A DNA stretch of 64,000 nucleotides from Candidatus Eremiobacter antarcticus (lineage in GTDB: Bacteria; Vulcanimicrobiota; Vulcanimicrobiia; Eremiobacterales; Eremiobacteraceae), in the NCBI GenBank assembly GCA_003244105.1, contig QHBK01000002.1:1-64000 (forward strand), written 5' to 3'. Every line of letters starts with the position of its first letter. The first letter of the stretch is position 1. Positions 43,822 to 53,254 of the stretch are shown here, piece by piece. Below the pieces are notes generated by a model. The model was not told the origin of the DNA, did no database searches, and saw only the letters and a program-made list of their open reading frames with translations. A program made the translations under genes and the position numbers.

Positions 43822-45179
43822 CCCGGTATGCCGATAGCGTGCGGCTTGGTCGCTAGCGCCTTCCTCGCCATCACTAATAAGGCGCTCCAGAGCACTGCAG
43901 TCGCAAAGAAATAATGCGTTCCAGTCGTGCGGCTCGCTGCGAAGGCTATCGAAACAATAACCATCGCGCCCAGCGGGCCGCCGGGAAACTGAGCTCGATT
44001 GCGCAGCAACCAGGCCATCGGCACTGCGCATAACAGGGTGGATCCGAACCCGGTCGGGGGATAGATCATGAGCATAGCGGGGACTGTCAGCACGAACGCC
44101 AAGCCGCTGTACTCGCTCTTATCAAGCGCAACGACCACCAGAAAGGTGATGACGAAAATCAGCCCGGCGATCACTAGATACATAGGGTTTAGAAATGCGG
44201 CATGCTGGGTGGGAACGTCGTGCATAAATTTCACGATCGTGCCCAACAACGAAGCGTTCTGATCCTCAGCGAACCATTTGTTTGGGTAGTGACCGGTCGA
44301 GACCAGCTGAAAGCTTGCGAGGTAGGCGACGAACACCGAAGTTCCAAAGCGCGCGATAGCGAGAGCCGAAAGAAGCAGGGCGGCGACAACCGCTCCGATC
44401 AAGGCGCGCCAATACCGCTCGAGTATAAGGTAGAGCGGCAATAGTGCAAGAACCGGCCGGATGAGGATGCCGACTGTGAGCCACGCGCCTCCCCACCACG
44501 ATTCGCGATGCCTCCAGAGCATCAGCAGCGTCAACAGCGCAATACAGTTTGCCTGGCCCAGCCCGAAGGACTCATAGGTCGAACCCAAGCCAAGCACGAG
44601 GATTGTGACCACGAGGAAGGTCTCGATGTCGCGCCGTTCGAGTAAAATAGTCGACAGCAAGCCGATATCAACAACGAGCCCAATCGCCAGCATCGAGTAC
44701 CATAACACGGCACCAGAATGAAGGCCGAAATGGCCAAGCGGCAGGAAGAAAAACATGGATGGCGGCGGATACTGGAAATATAGATCAAAGAAGCGGTCCG
44801 CGTACGCTTCCACCGGCAGAGTGAGGGACTGCAGGAAAGCAACCGCATTGTTGGCATCATAAAAGTTTTGGCCTCGCACCGCAACCTGCGCATAGATCCA
44901 GTACAGGCTGAAGTCGTAATACGGGGGCTCGAGTATCCGTTCACGCACGATCGCGACCATGTAGTAGACGTAGAGAACTGCCGACGCGGCCGCCAATCCA
45001 TACCAGCCGGCGCGAATCGGCCTCGCTAGCGTGTCACGGTAATAGTACCCTAAAAGGACAACGAGAAAAAGAACAAATGAAGGTGCGGTCTTGGGAAAAT
45101 TTGGCGTAAGCGTGAGCGCGATCCCAAACAACGCGCCAATGATGGCTAGCACCGCAGTCCACGCAGCCGTGATGTACAT
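43788..45179 (-). CDS. GT87-family (DUF2029) integral-membrane glycosyltransferase
   Basis: 463 aa with about 10 transmembrane helices. The GT-C pattern is present: an acidic residue in the first extracytoplasmic loop (YYDFSLYW) and an aromatic YPPPSMFFFLPL segment. Enzymes of this family use polyprenyl-phosphate sugars on the periplasmic side, for example PimE mannosyltransferase. It marks the left end of the exopolysaccharide locus and is divergent from the nucleotidyltransferase-like gene (73-base gap). Substrate unknown. Confidence 0.85.
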   Translation of the reverse strand: MYITAAWTAVLAIIGALFGIALTLTPNFPKTAPSFVLFLVVLLGYYYRDTLARPIRAGWYGLAAASAVLYVYYMVAIVRERILEPPYYDFSLYWIYAQVAVRGQNFYDANNAVAFLQSLTLPVEAYADRFFDLYFQYPPPSMFFFLPLGHFGLHSGAVLWYSMLAIGLVVDIGLLSTILLERRDIETFLVVTILVLGLGSTYESFGLGQANCIALLTLLMLWRHRESWWGGAWLTVGILIRPVLALLPLYLILERYWRALIGAVVAALLLSALAIARFGTSVFVAYLASFQLVSTGHYPNKWFAEDQNASLLGTIVKFMHDVPTQHAAFLNPMYLVIAGLIFVITFLVVVALDKSEYSGLAFVLTVPAMLMIYPPTGFGSTLLCAVPMAWLLRNRAQFPGGPLGAMVIVSIAFAASRTTGTHYFFATAVLWSALLVMARKALATKPHAIGIPGQRLTSLFGIK

Positions 45180-45251
45180 GAGAGCGGGTTCAACGCTTCA
45201 CCACGCGCCTCCGTTTGTAACAGAACGCGCTGTTCGTTCGGCGCGCCACGG

Positions 45252-46214
45252 ATGAGCGATCTCACCGCCGCATATGAAAATGCGGTCAATGCCGGCGGAC
45301 GTTCGGGTGCTCAAATCCTGAGTGGCAGATCAATTCACTGGCGATACGCCGGAAAGGCGCGGCCAACGCAGCGGTCGGACGAGCCCTCCCTCGAACTGGC
45401 ACTGCAGCCCTTCGACAACGAGTCGCTGGTCGTTTCACCGAACGCCGACGACGTGCCGGCGGTCGCTCGCATTCTCGTCCACGGCAGCCAAGCCACTGCG
45501 GACACGTGTGACTTCAGCGATGCGGATATCCTCGTGGTTCTCGACGATCATCGCGAATTCACCCGCGAAGAGCATATTCGAACCGTTCGGGAACTGCGCA
45601 AACTGCTCCAACGCATCTATGCGTTTGACCCTCTGATGCACCACGGCCTGATGTGGCTTCCGGCCAGTGCGCTGGATGACTATGACGAGGCTTTTCTACC
45701 GGTGGAGACACTGCGGTTGTCCAAAGTCCTCTTCGGGCCGCTCAGCTTGCAACTCAGCAGTCGCTCCTCAGATGCCGCAATCAGCGGTCCACGCCTCCGT
45801 CTGGCTGCGGAATCGCTTCAAGAGCAATTGATTCGCCGCCAACACCTTCGGGGCGACTACCACTTGAAAAACTTCATCTCCGGTATACTTCTGCTGCCCT
45901 CGCTCTTTTTGGCCAGCAAAAGCATCTTCGTTTACAAGCGGGAGTCTTTCGATCTTGCACGCTCATATTTCTCGACGGAGGGTTGGAACTTCGTCGCGCG
46001 CGCGGAGGAGGTGCGTCGACAATGGCTGCGTCCACTTGATCCCTGGTGGAAAGGCGCCGTCGCCACGCTCGGGCACCCACGCAGCCGCACGCTTCTTTCC
46101 GATGTGCTGCCTTCGCGACTGAACATCATGCGTCCGGCCCAACAGGCGGCTCTCCGAGCCCTCGAAAAGCACGCCGATGCCTTTTTTAGGGAACTTGAGG
46201 CGGCCCTGCGTTGA
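45252..46214 (+). CDS. Nucleotidyltransferase-fold protein in the exopolysaccharide locus
   Basis: 320 aa. The Pol-beta-type signature HGS-x(9)-SDADILVV lies at about residues 77-96, with the GS pair and the D-x-D metal ligands intact. The rest is helical with no familiar domain; HHGLMWLP and the FISGILLLPSLFLASKS stretch are distinctive. MNT/HEPN and antibiotic-adenylyl families share the fold, but this protein is longer. In this place it may modify a sugar or lipid acceptor, or it may be an unrelated passenger. It converges with a GT2 gene, overlapping its 3' end by 29 bases. Confidence 0.7.
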   Translation: MSDLTAAYENAVNAGGRSGAQILSGRSIHWRYAGKARPTQRSDEPSLELALQPFDNESLVVSPNADDVPAVARILVHGSQATADTCDFSDADILVVLDDHREFTREEHIRTVRELRKLLQRIYAFDPLMHHGLMWLPASALDDYDEAFLPVETLRLSKVLFGPLSLQLSSRSSDAAISGPRLRLAAESLQEQLIRRQHLRGDYHLKNFISGILLLPSLFLASKSIFVYKRESFDLARSYFSTEGWNFVARAEEVRRQWLRPLDPWWKGAVATLGHPRSRTLLSDVLPSRLNIMRPAQQAALRALEKHADAFFRELEAALR

Positions 46215-47157
46215 CTTTGACCGTATGTGTCGCACGCTGTTGTACGGCGGTCTGTTTTCGCAGGGATAACGACCGCTTGGGCGTGTTTCGCGCTTGCATT
46301 CCGAAAACGGGCAATCCCATGCGGTTACGGAGCCACATGAGGGACTCGCCAAACATCCACCACAGCCTCCACGCTCGATTCAGCGGCTGGCGGGATGCGT
46401 CAAGCTTGTCGAAAAAGTAGAGAAAGTTATCCCACCGATCTCGCTGCAGCTGCGGAATCGCGTAGCGATTCTGCGGCGAGGCATGGTGAACGAACTGTGA
46501 CTCCCGCGAGAGCAACAGCCGGCCATACCGCAAGAGGCGGTACGAAAGTTCCCAGTCCTCCCCGTACGAATAGGCGACGAGATTCTCGTCGAACTGCTCG
46601 CGCAAAAGAACGTCGCGTCTCACTGCCGCGGCGCACGAGCCAAGCCTGCGCAATTCCGTCATGCCGCCTTGGGTCCGCGCCTCTGAGTTGAAAAAGCCGC
46701 GCCCGAAGAGCCAAGCGTGAACTTTCCATAAGCCCAAGCCCGTGCTGTTGTTGATGACGGAACAACCCACCCCGACAGCATCCGGATTGTGCCGCAGGCA
46801 CTCTCTCAGCGTTTCGATGCATGCCGGCAGCAACTCCACATCGTCGTCCAGGAATAAGATGACCGCGCTCGTGCTTGCTCGGGCTCCGGCATTCTTGGCG
46901 GCGGACGCACCACTCAAGCTTGGGTCGTAGATATGAACGAGGCCCTCCACTTTGGGGAGGCCATACGCCGAACCAGATTGATCCACGAGAATGATCTCGT
47001 TGGGCAGCTGGGTTTGCCGTTCGATCGACGCCAGGCAGCGCAAAACATCTGATGGCCGATTCTTGGATGGGATACAAACCGCGATCGTTAAGGCATCCTC
47101 TGCCGTCGTCGTCGCCGTCACGTCAGACAAAGAAGCGGTAGAGTGCGGCGCCGGCAT
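46186..47157 (-). CDS. GT2-family glycosyltransferase
   Basis: 323 aa. GT-A fold: IAVCIPSKNRPSDVLRCL nucleotide-binding start, FLDDDVEL as the D-x-D-type metal site (about residues 106-113), and a SYGEDWELSYRLLRYG segment (the ED acceptor motif). It is cytoplasmic or membrane-peripheral and transfers a sugar to the growing repeat unit. Last gene of the minus-strand run that begins with the sugar-phosphate transferase at 51.8 kb; its start overlaps the upstream acyltransferase gene. Confidence 0.88.
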   Translation of the reverse strand: MPAPHSTASLSDVTATTTAEDALTIAVCIPSKNRPSDVLRCLASIERQTQLPNEIILVDQSGSAYGLPKVEGLVHIYDPSLSGASAAKNAGARASTSAVILFLDDDVELLPACIETLRECLRHNPDAVGVGCSVINNSTGLGLWKVHAWLFGRGFFNSEARTQGGMTELRRLGSCAAAVRRDVLLREQFDENLVAYSYGEDWELSYRLLRYGRLLLSRESQFVHHASPQNRYAIPQLQRDRWDNFLYFFDKLDASRQPLNRAWRLWWMFGESLMWLRNRMGLPVFGMQARNTPKRSLSLRKQTAVQQRATHTVKVNAGPPQVP

Positions 47158-48172
47158 CGGCAGCGGCGGCCAACGGCACTTCGGGCTCCGTCAGTACACG
47201 CGTTAACGCAGACAGCGTCCTCTCAAGCTCTGCCACTTCTTCGGTTTTTGGCCGCTCAGCGTAACGCCCGACGTAGTACGGCGCCGATGCGGCTCCGAGG
47301 TGGCGCTTAAACCGCCGCAACCCCTCGTCAATCGAAATGCCCAAATCCAGACGGCGGTAGCCGCGCACGACGGCTTCCTCAATCGCCTTTTGGAACAAGA
47401 AGTTCGACGGGCGCAGATCCCCGGCGTCCGCATTGGAAGCGCCGTATTTGTAATATAATGTGTCCCCCTCGGCCAAGAAGATCATAGCAGCCAGAACATT
47501 ACCGTTCAGTTCTGCGAAGAGGGCAAATCCGTGCTCAGGAAAGTATGCCGCCGCTAGCCGTTCAAAAAATTCTTTGGATTGCGGCAGCAGGCGGAACTTG
47601 CGCTTTCGCAAGGTCGCGAACAAGCAATAGAACGGCTCAAGGAACGTCCGGTCTGAGATCTTGCGGCAGGTTCCGCCCGCTCGTTCCAATCGACGAGCGT
47701 TGACTCGCTGTTTCTCGTGGGTCATCGCGAGAGCTTGTGGCACCGTCGCCGGCAACTCCATGGTTTGATGCACGCCTGGACTGTCGATGCTGTCGGCCGC
47801 AGCCGAAGGAGCAAGCAGAGAACGGATTTGCCAAGGAATGCCTTCGGAGCACAGCGCGGCCTCTATCGCGGGCCACGCGGATGCAAGCCCCAATGGACCG
47901 CAGACATCCGAAAATGCGTACGCGACCCGCCGTCGACCGCGAAAATCGTTCACCTCAGCATAGGGCAACCCCGCCACCACCGTGGAGCCGCTGAGAGCAA
48001 GCGCCACCCGCCCGGGAAAGCCGTATTCAGTGGAGATGAGACTGCACCAGCGGGGTGTGTGAAACAACGACGGGTGAGCGTCGCTCAAAAATCTTAGCCA
48101 GCGCTCATCGCTTTGGGCCACGAGCTCGACCCGCGGATCCGCTCCGACGGGTTCAACCGTTCGATGTTGCAT
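47123..48172 (-). CDS. FemAB/GNAT-like acyltransferase (BioF2-type acetyltransferase domain)
   Basis: 349 aa from an ATG at 48172; a longer frame reaches 48271 but would run deep into the upstream GT2 gene. The family pattern is visible: HTPRWCSLI in the N-terminal half, VNARRLERAG, and the GNAT core FALFAELNGNVLAAMIFLAEGDTLYY followed by SNFLFQKAIEEAVVRGYRRLDLG. Proteins of this type in polysaccharide loci (PEP-CTERM FemAB-like) attach acyl or aminoacyl groups to sugars. The donor is unknown. Confidence 0.83.
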   Translation of the reverse strand: MQHRTVEPVGADPRVELVAQSDERWLRFLSDAHPSLFHTPRWCSLISTEYGFPGRVALALSGSTVVAGLPYAEVNDFRGRRRVAYAFSDVCGPLGLASAWPAIEAALCSEGIPWQIRSLLAPSAAADSIDSPGVHQTMELPATVPQALAMTHEKQRVNARRLERAGGTCRKISDRTFLEPFYCLFATLRKRKFRLLPQSKEFFERLAAAYFPEHGFALFAELNGNVLAAMIFLAEGDTLYYKYGASNADAGDLRPSNFLFQKAIEEAVVRGYRRLDLGISIDEGLRRFKRHLGAASAPYYVGRYAERPKTEEVAELERTLSALTRVLTEPEVPLAAAADAGAALYRFFV

Positions 48173-49205
48173 GTGCGCCCACGCCCGTCTGCGCTTGGGC
48201 AAATGACCCCGGCCATTTGGACACGTGCCGCTTGCGATGAGCGAAAAAGCCGACCCACCATCCCAGCCCATAACTCAAGTGCATGCTCATGAGAACTGCG
48301 GGAGCGATCAACAATGCGATGGGATCCTTCAGCTTCAGCACCGCGCTAGCCGCCGCGACCGCAAGAAACGCCCCGTACGGCATGAGTGCCGCCAGCGACG
48401 GCAGCCAGCCCGTTGCCGCGAACACGACACCCGATATCGCACATGTCAACAGCAGCAGTGGTGGGGCCATCACCCGCAAGGGAACGTACTCTGGGTGCCG
48501 GAGCTGTGTGCGCCGCCGCCAGTAACCGTAACGGTACATCTGCCTCGCGAGGCTGGGTATGGAGGGGCGCGCGTGATACTTGACCTTAATTGCGGGCGTA
48601 CAGTAGATCGTGTGGCCGGCCTTGCGAAGGCGATAGTCGAACTCGCAATCCTCGTTGACCGCGAAAGATTCGTCGTACCCACCCATTGCTTCGAACGTTG
48701 AACGTTTCAGAAAAATTGTAAAGACATGGTCTACGAACTCCGCCGTGCTAGCGTATCGAAATCTGCCGTTTCCTATCGCAAAAGGTGACTGCATGGCCCA
48801 GGCGATGACGCCGCCGACGTGGCCTTGACCGACCGGCACTTGAATGCCGCCGACGTTGGCCGCCCCCGTCGCTTCGAGCGCGTGGATGCAGCTCGCAAGG
48901 TAGTCAGAACTGTACTCGGTATGAGCGCTGATCAGCGCGACGTACTGAGCTTTGGCGGCACGTGCGCCCATATTCCAGGCATGGACTTGCAACCGTTTGG
49001 GGTTGTGCAGCAGGGCGACGGGGTCACCGGGCTCGATGAAGCGTTTCACCAGTTCGACGGTGCGGTCTTGGCTGCCGCCGTCGATGACGAGTATCTCCAC
49101 AGTGCCGTCAAGGCCATCCTGCGCCAGCAGATCATGGAGGCATTTTTCGATATGCCCCTCTTCGTTGAAAGCAGCTACGACCGCAGTCACAAGCGGTCTA
49201 GACAT
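48153..49205 (-). CDS. ExoA-like GT2 glycosyltransferase
   Basis: 350 aa. VTAVVAAFNEEGHIEKCL nucleotide-binding start, IDGGSQDRT, ALISAHTEY at the metal-site position (S-A-H rather than D-x-D), and GGYDESFAVNEDCEFDYRLRKAG acceptor motif. Two or three transmembrane helices at the C-terminal end resemble the succinoglycan glucosyltransferase ExoA. It acts on the polyprenyl-linked repeat unit at the inner membrane. It overlaps the GT4 gene upstream by 8 bases and the FemAB-like gene downstream by 20. Confidence 0.88.
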   Translation of the reverse strand: MSRPLVTAVVAAFNEEGHIEKCLHDLLAQDGLDGTVEILVIDGGSQDRTVELVKRFIEPGDPVALLHNPKRLQVHAWNMGARAAKAQYVALISAHTEYSSDYLASCIHALEATGAANVGGIQVPVGQGHVGGVIAWAMQSPFAIGNGRFRYASTAEFVDHVFTIFLKRSTFEAMGGYDESFAVNEDCEFDYRLRKAGHTIYCTPAIKVKYHARPSIPSLARQMYRYGYWRRRTQLRHPEYVPLRVMAPPLLLLTCAISGVVFAATGWLPSLAALMPYGAFLAVAAASAVLKLKDPIALLIAPAVLMSMHLSYGLGWWVGFFAHRKRHVSKWPGSFAQAQTGVGAHATSNG

Positions 49206-50382
49206 GGCTCACGGCAAGCCGTCCATCGCCAGACTCCAACCGCGCGTACAAACCCAGCAGACGGTCGCCCTGCGGTTCCCACCCATAGCGTGAGCGAACC
49301 GCTTGCTGGCCGCGTCGGCCCATCTCTTCTGCGCGCTGCGGATCCGCAAGCAACGAAGCGATAGCACGGGCAATCGCGTCGCAGTCCAGCGGGTCGACCA
49401 CTAAACCGCAGCCTGCGCCCTCGAGGATCTCTCGCCACAGCGGAAAATCAGAGGCGACGATCGGGATTCCCGCGGACATGTATTCAAACAATTTCGTAGG
49501 CTGTGCCTCAATGTGCGGCTTCTCAGGGTGGAACAGGAGGAGCCCAACTCTCGCGCTTTGCAAAAGCGCGCGGACGTCGGTATGGGATCGCCAGCCTAGG
49601 AAGTCCACCCGCTGCCATCCCGTGGACGACCGGACGCTTTGTTCCAATTCCGGATCGCCATACGTGCCGAAGCTTCCGGCGATCACCAGCCGGGCATCCC
49701 GTGGTACGACCGGCCGCGCAAGGGCATCGATCATCTGGATGATGCCCCGGATCCTGGTTATGCTGCCAACATATACCAACGTTTGGGGACGATCGGCATA
49801 GTCCTCAGCCGCGACACTCGTGGCTGCGCTGATCCTTGGAAAGTTTTGGACGATCGCAGTCTTGAAAACCGGAAATCGCCTCGCGATACGCGGGTTAGCG
49901 GCGACGATGCCGCTGCAGATCTCGCCCGATAGTCTCGTGAGGAGACCCATAAGAACCGCAACGGGCGCTCGCAACCATCCGGGAATCCAGTCCTTGGCCA
50001 TGACGTCATCTGGCAGATCTTCGTGGGCGTCGTAGATCACCTGCTTTCCGAAGAGGCGCAATACAAACCCAAACGGCAGCAGCTCCGGATCGTGCACATG
50101 GTAAAGATCCGCATTCTCGTCAACGGCAGCGCGGCACGCGCTCCACAGCGTGCTCGTCATGCGCTGCATGCGTCGCGATGGTCGCGGTATCGCACGAAGT
50201 GACACACCTGCGCGCACCTCACTGCTAGCTGCAGGGGCGACGATGACGACGCGGTAGCCGGCCTCTGCGAGCGTCACGCATTCCCGATAGAATATCCGGT
50301 CATCCAGCGGGTCGTGCACGGTCGTCACGTGGCACACTTTGAGCGCCTTGTGCGTCATGGCATCCGTCATTGCCGTGCTCAC
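49198..50382 (-). CDS. GT4-family glycosyltransferase
   Basis: 394 aa, GT-B fold. N-terminal CHVTTVHDPLDDRIF; C-terminal Rossmann with YVGSITRIRGI, VIAGSFG, and the E-x7-E motif EAQPTKLFE followed by YMSAGIPIVASD. Uses a nucleotide sugar in the cytoplasm. It begins 2 bases after the end of the sugar-phosphate transferase gene, so the pair is co-transcribed and it probably adds the second sugar (inference from order). Confidence 0.9.
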   Translation of the reverse strand: MSTAMTDAMTHKALKVCHVTTVHDPLDDRIFYRECVTLAEAGYRVVIVAPAASSEVRAGVSLRAIPRPSRRMQRMTSTLWSACRAAVDENADLYHVHDPELLPFGFVLRLFGKQVIYDAHEDLPDDVMAKDWIPGWLRAPVAVLMGLLTRLSGEICSGIVAANPRIARRFPVFKTAIVQNFPRISAATSVAAEDYADRPQTLVYVGSITRIRGIIQMIDALARPVVPRDARLVIAGSFGTYGDPELEQSVRSSTGWQRVDFLGWRSHTDVRALLQSARVGLLLFHPEKPHIEAQPTKLFEYMSAGIPIVASDFPLWREILEGAGCGLVVDPLDCDAIARAIASLLADPQRAEEMGRRGQQAVRSRYGWEPQGDRLLGLYARLESGDGRLAVSHV

Positions 50383-50384
50383 CG

Positions 50385-51812
50385 CTACGCGGCCTTGTGG
50401 AAGAGGAACTCAACGCCAGTTTTGAAGATGACGGAGATGTCCAAAAAGATTGACCAGTTTTCAATGTAGAAGAGATCGTGGCTCAAGCGCACGCCGATGT
50501 CGGCATTCGGCGCGTTGCGTTTCATATGTACGTGCGACCAGCCGGTTAGCCCGGGGCTCACCAAATGCCGCTCATCGTAGCGCGGCAGATGCCCCCGAAA
50601 AAGCTGCGCAAACACTGGGCGCTCGGGCCTCGGACCGACGATGGACATATCACCGCGAATCACATTGAACAGCTGGGGCAACTCATCAAAGCTTGTTCGG
50701 CGAAGCAGCGCGCCCAGTTTGGTGGCACGTTTATCTCCCACATGAGTCCAGACAGGGCCGGTGCTGTCCTCAGCCGAGCACGGCATCGTTCGGAATTTGA
50801 GAATATCAAACAGAGCCCCGTTGCGCTTGACCCGCTGTTGACGGTAGAGGATCGGACCACTTTTGTCGGCCCAGATGAGCACAGCGATGATCAACATCAA
50901 GGGTCCGAACGCGACGAACATGCTTGAGGCGACGACGATGTCGAATATCCGCTTGATGAGTTGAGCGGGCGGCCTGCAAGCACGCAAGGATCTCGGAACG
51001 ATAAGCGCTTGGTGTCCGTTCGTCTCAAAGGCAAGGGAAAACGCTTGCCACTTCAACCGCGGCGCCGCGAAGGCGATTTTTATGCGATGCCGTTCAGCGA
51101 CCTGCAACAGGTAGGGCAACAGGTCCGGGTGGACGACCTCCGTCAAGATCAGCCGATCACATCCCCAGCGCTTGACCGCACGGAACCAAGCGATGTTGTC
51201 AAGCTCCGGATCCTCGCTCAGATTGATTTGAGCCAACGCGGCGTCAACGTCGCCGACCTCAAAGCGCCGCACTTCGTCGTTGCGGTTGAAGTGGAGCGCC
51301 TGTGCCACTTCATCGAGCCTGCCTGATTGGCCGACCATCGCGACGCGGCGCGGCCGCTTCACGTCTTTATCGCGAATGGCATGGGCAAGACCTCGGGTGC
51401 CACCCACGGCGACAATGGAAAGCAAAAGTGAAACGAGCAGAACGAGCCGGGACGTCGCGATCGAGTGAAACATGGTGAAAAAAACCAGCTGCGGGGCAAT
51501 GCCGACGCATAACGCGGCGACGGTGCAGTAGAACTCGTCTTTTCTCGAAAGCGCGAATGACCGCTCGTAAAGGCCCACGACCTGAAAGACTATGATCCAG
51601 ACCAGCACGAACACCACTGCTGAGACGTAGACTCGCAGCTGAAAAACGTCGTGCCTGGGCTTCCAAAGTCCCACAATGTGCATCGCCGCGTAGGACGAGA
51701 CGACGAACATCACGATGTCCGAGCACAGCAACGCCAAGGCCCAGCTCTTGTTATACCTGTCAGCAACCCGAACGCTGGCCGCTACCGGCGGAGTCAGGAC
51801 TTGGTGTACCAT
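50385..51812 (-). CDS. Polyprenyl-phosphate sugar-phosphate transferase (initiating transferase)
   Basis: 475 aa. Four or five N-terminal transmembrane helices, a central CoA-binding-like domain, and a C-terminal bacterial sugar-transferase domain with KRIFDIVVASS, DILKFRTM, RRTSFDELPQLFNVIRGDMS and GPRPERP in order. This layout is that of WbaP/WcaJ-type enzymes, which start the repeat unit by moving hexose-1-phosphate onto undecaprenyl phosphate at the inner membrane. It opens the minus-strand run. The divergent DegT gene begins about 207 bases away; the gap holds promoters for both, though no clear boxes stand out. Confidence 0.93.
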   Translation of the reverse strand: MVHQVLTPPVAASVRVADRYNKSWALALLCSDIVMFVVSSYAAMHIVGLWKPRHDVFQLRVYVSAVVFVLVWIIVFQVVGLYERSFALSRKDEFYCTVAALCVGIAPQLVFFTMFHSIATSRLVLLVSLLLSIVAVGGTRGLAHAIRDKDVKRPRRVAMVGQSGRLDEVAQALHFNRNDEVRRFEVGDVDAALAQINLSEDPELDNIAWFRAVKRWGCDRLILTEVVHPDLLPYLLQVAERHRIKIAFAAPRLKWQAFSLAFETNGHQALIVPRSLRACRPPAQLIKRIFDIVVASSMFVAFGPLMLIIAVLIWADKSGPILYRQQRVKRNGALFDILKFRTMPCSAEDSTGPVWTHVGDKRATKLGALLRRTSFDELPQLFNVIRGDMSIVGPRPERPVFAQLFRGHLPRYDERHLVSPGLTGWSHVHMKRNAPNADIGVRLSHDLFYIENWSIFLDISVIFKTGVEFLFHKAA

Positions 51813-52018
51813 GGATAGTTATCGCCCGATCGTATTGAGCGTTTGGCAGGCCAAAGCTATTGAGGCTCGCCGAGAAACAGCCGGCGGATCTCGACGGTGA
51901 TTTCCAATGTAATGCGGCCAAGCGATGAGGACAAGGGCCAAGGGACCCTAGCTGTTCTGAAATTAATCGGGTATTGCGGCGCAAGGCCCCTTGCAACGCT
52001 GCGCAAATATCAGGTAGG

Positions 52019-53179
52019 ATGAACGATTTACAGGAAGTCGCTGTTCCGTTCTTTGATCTGCAAGGTCAACTAGCCGATCTTCGCCCGGAATTTGAGGCTG
52101 CGCTCGATGAGATCTACCGGAGCGCCACCTTCATCATGGGACCGCAGGTCGAGCGCTTTGAGGAAGCTTTTGCCGACTTTTGCGGTGCATCGCACTGCGT
52201 CAGCGTAGGCTCCGGCACCGCGGCGCTCAAGTTGACGCTTCAAGCCTTGGAGATCGGGCCAGGTGACGAGGTCATCGTCCCGGCCAACACCTACATCGCC
52301 TCAGCGCTTGCGGTCTCACTTGTCGGCGCCAGGCCCGTGCCTGTCGACATCGATCAGTATTACCACATGGATCCGGCCCTCGTCGAGCAAGCCATCACAC
52401 CCCGCACGAAGGCGCTTATGCCCGTTCACCTCTATGGGCAGGCGATGCCCATGACAGGGCCGCTGCGGCTGGCCGCATCGCATGGCTTGAAGGTGGTGGA
52501 GGATGCATGCCAAGCGCATGGCGCCATTATCGAGGGGCGGCGTGCGGGAACCATAGGCGACGCGGGCTGTTTCAGCTTTTATCCGAGCAAGAACTTAGGC
52601 GCATTGGGAGATGGCGGAGCGGTTGTGACCAACGACGCCGGGCTGGCCGAAGCCGTGCGTCTCAGGCGGGACTTCGGGCAGCGAAAAAAATACGAACATC
52701 TCATCAAAGGCGAGAACTCAAGGCTCGACACCATTCAAGCCGCCTTCCTCTTGGCAAAACTAAAACACCTGACAGCGTGGAACGATAGGCGGCGAGCTCT
52801 TGCGGCTTCCTACGACCGCGAACTGGCCGCCCTAGGCGTTCGACCTCCGCTGCGACGCGCGGCTGACGCCCACGTCTACCACCTCTATGTCATCGAGTTT
52901 CCGAACCGGGATCGAGCGCGCGCCTTCCTGCAAGACGAGGGAATCCACACGGGTGTCCACTATCCGGTGCCGTTTCATCGCCAGCCTGCCTACGCGGACT
53001 TAGACCTACCTGCTGGGAGCCTGCCCAAAGCGGAACGATCTTGCCTCCGCGTTCTCTCCCTTCCGATGTTTCCTGAGATGACGGACTCACAACTCGGTCG
53101 GGTCGTACGAGCGATTCGTTCGTACCTGAACGGTGAAGCGTCCGCTGGGTATAAAGTACTATCTGGAGCAACCGTATAG
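52019..53179 (+). CDS. DegT/DnrJ/EryC1/StrS-family sugar aminotransferase
   Basis: 386 aa from the ATG at 52019, which has AGGTAGG just upstream; an open frame from 51974 exists but would add a non-homologous tail. PLP-binding Lys191 is in SFYPSKNLGALGDGG, and EDACQAHGA is the conserved cofactor loop. Residues match the enzymes that aminate keto sugars bound to dTDP or UDP (QdtB/FdtB, WlbE type). With the Gfo/Idh gene downstream it points to an amino sugar in the polymer. Confidence 0.92.
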   Translation: MNDLQEVAVPFFDLQGQLADLRPEFEAALDEIYRSATFIMGPQVERFEEAFADFCGASHCVSVGSGTAALKLTLQALEIGPGDEVIVPANTYIASALAVSLVGARPVPVDIDQYYHMDPALVEQAITPRTKALMPVHLYGQAMPMTGPLRLAASHGLKVVEDACQAHGAIIEGRRAGTIGDAGCFSFYPSKNLGALGDGGAVVTNDAGLAEAVRLRRDFGQRKKYEHLIKGENSRLDTIQAAFLLAKLKHLTAWNDRRRALAASYDRELAALGVRPPLRRAADAHVYHLYVIEFPNRDRARAFLQDEGIHTGVHYPVPFHRQPAYADLDLPAGSLPKAERSCLRVLSLPMFPEMTDSQLGRVVRAIRSYLNGEASAGYKVLSGATV

Positions 53180-53254
53180 GGGTTAAGTCCTATCGGTGAG
53201 GTGCGTCGCGAGCCTTGTCGAAGCGCGCGCTGCTTAGTATAGTCGTCAGACGGC

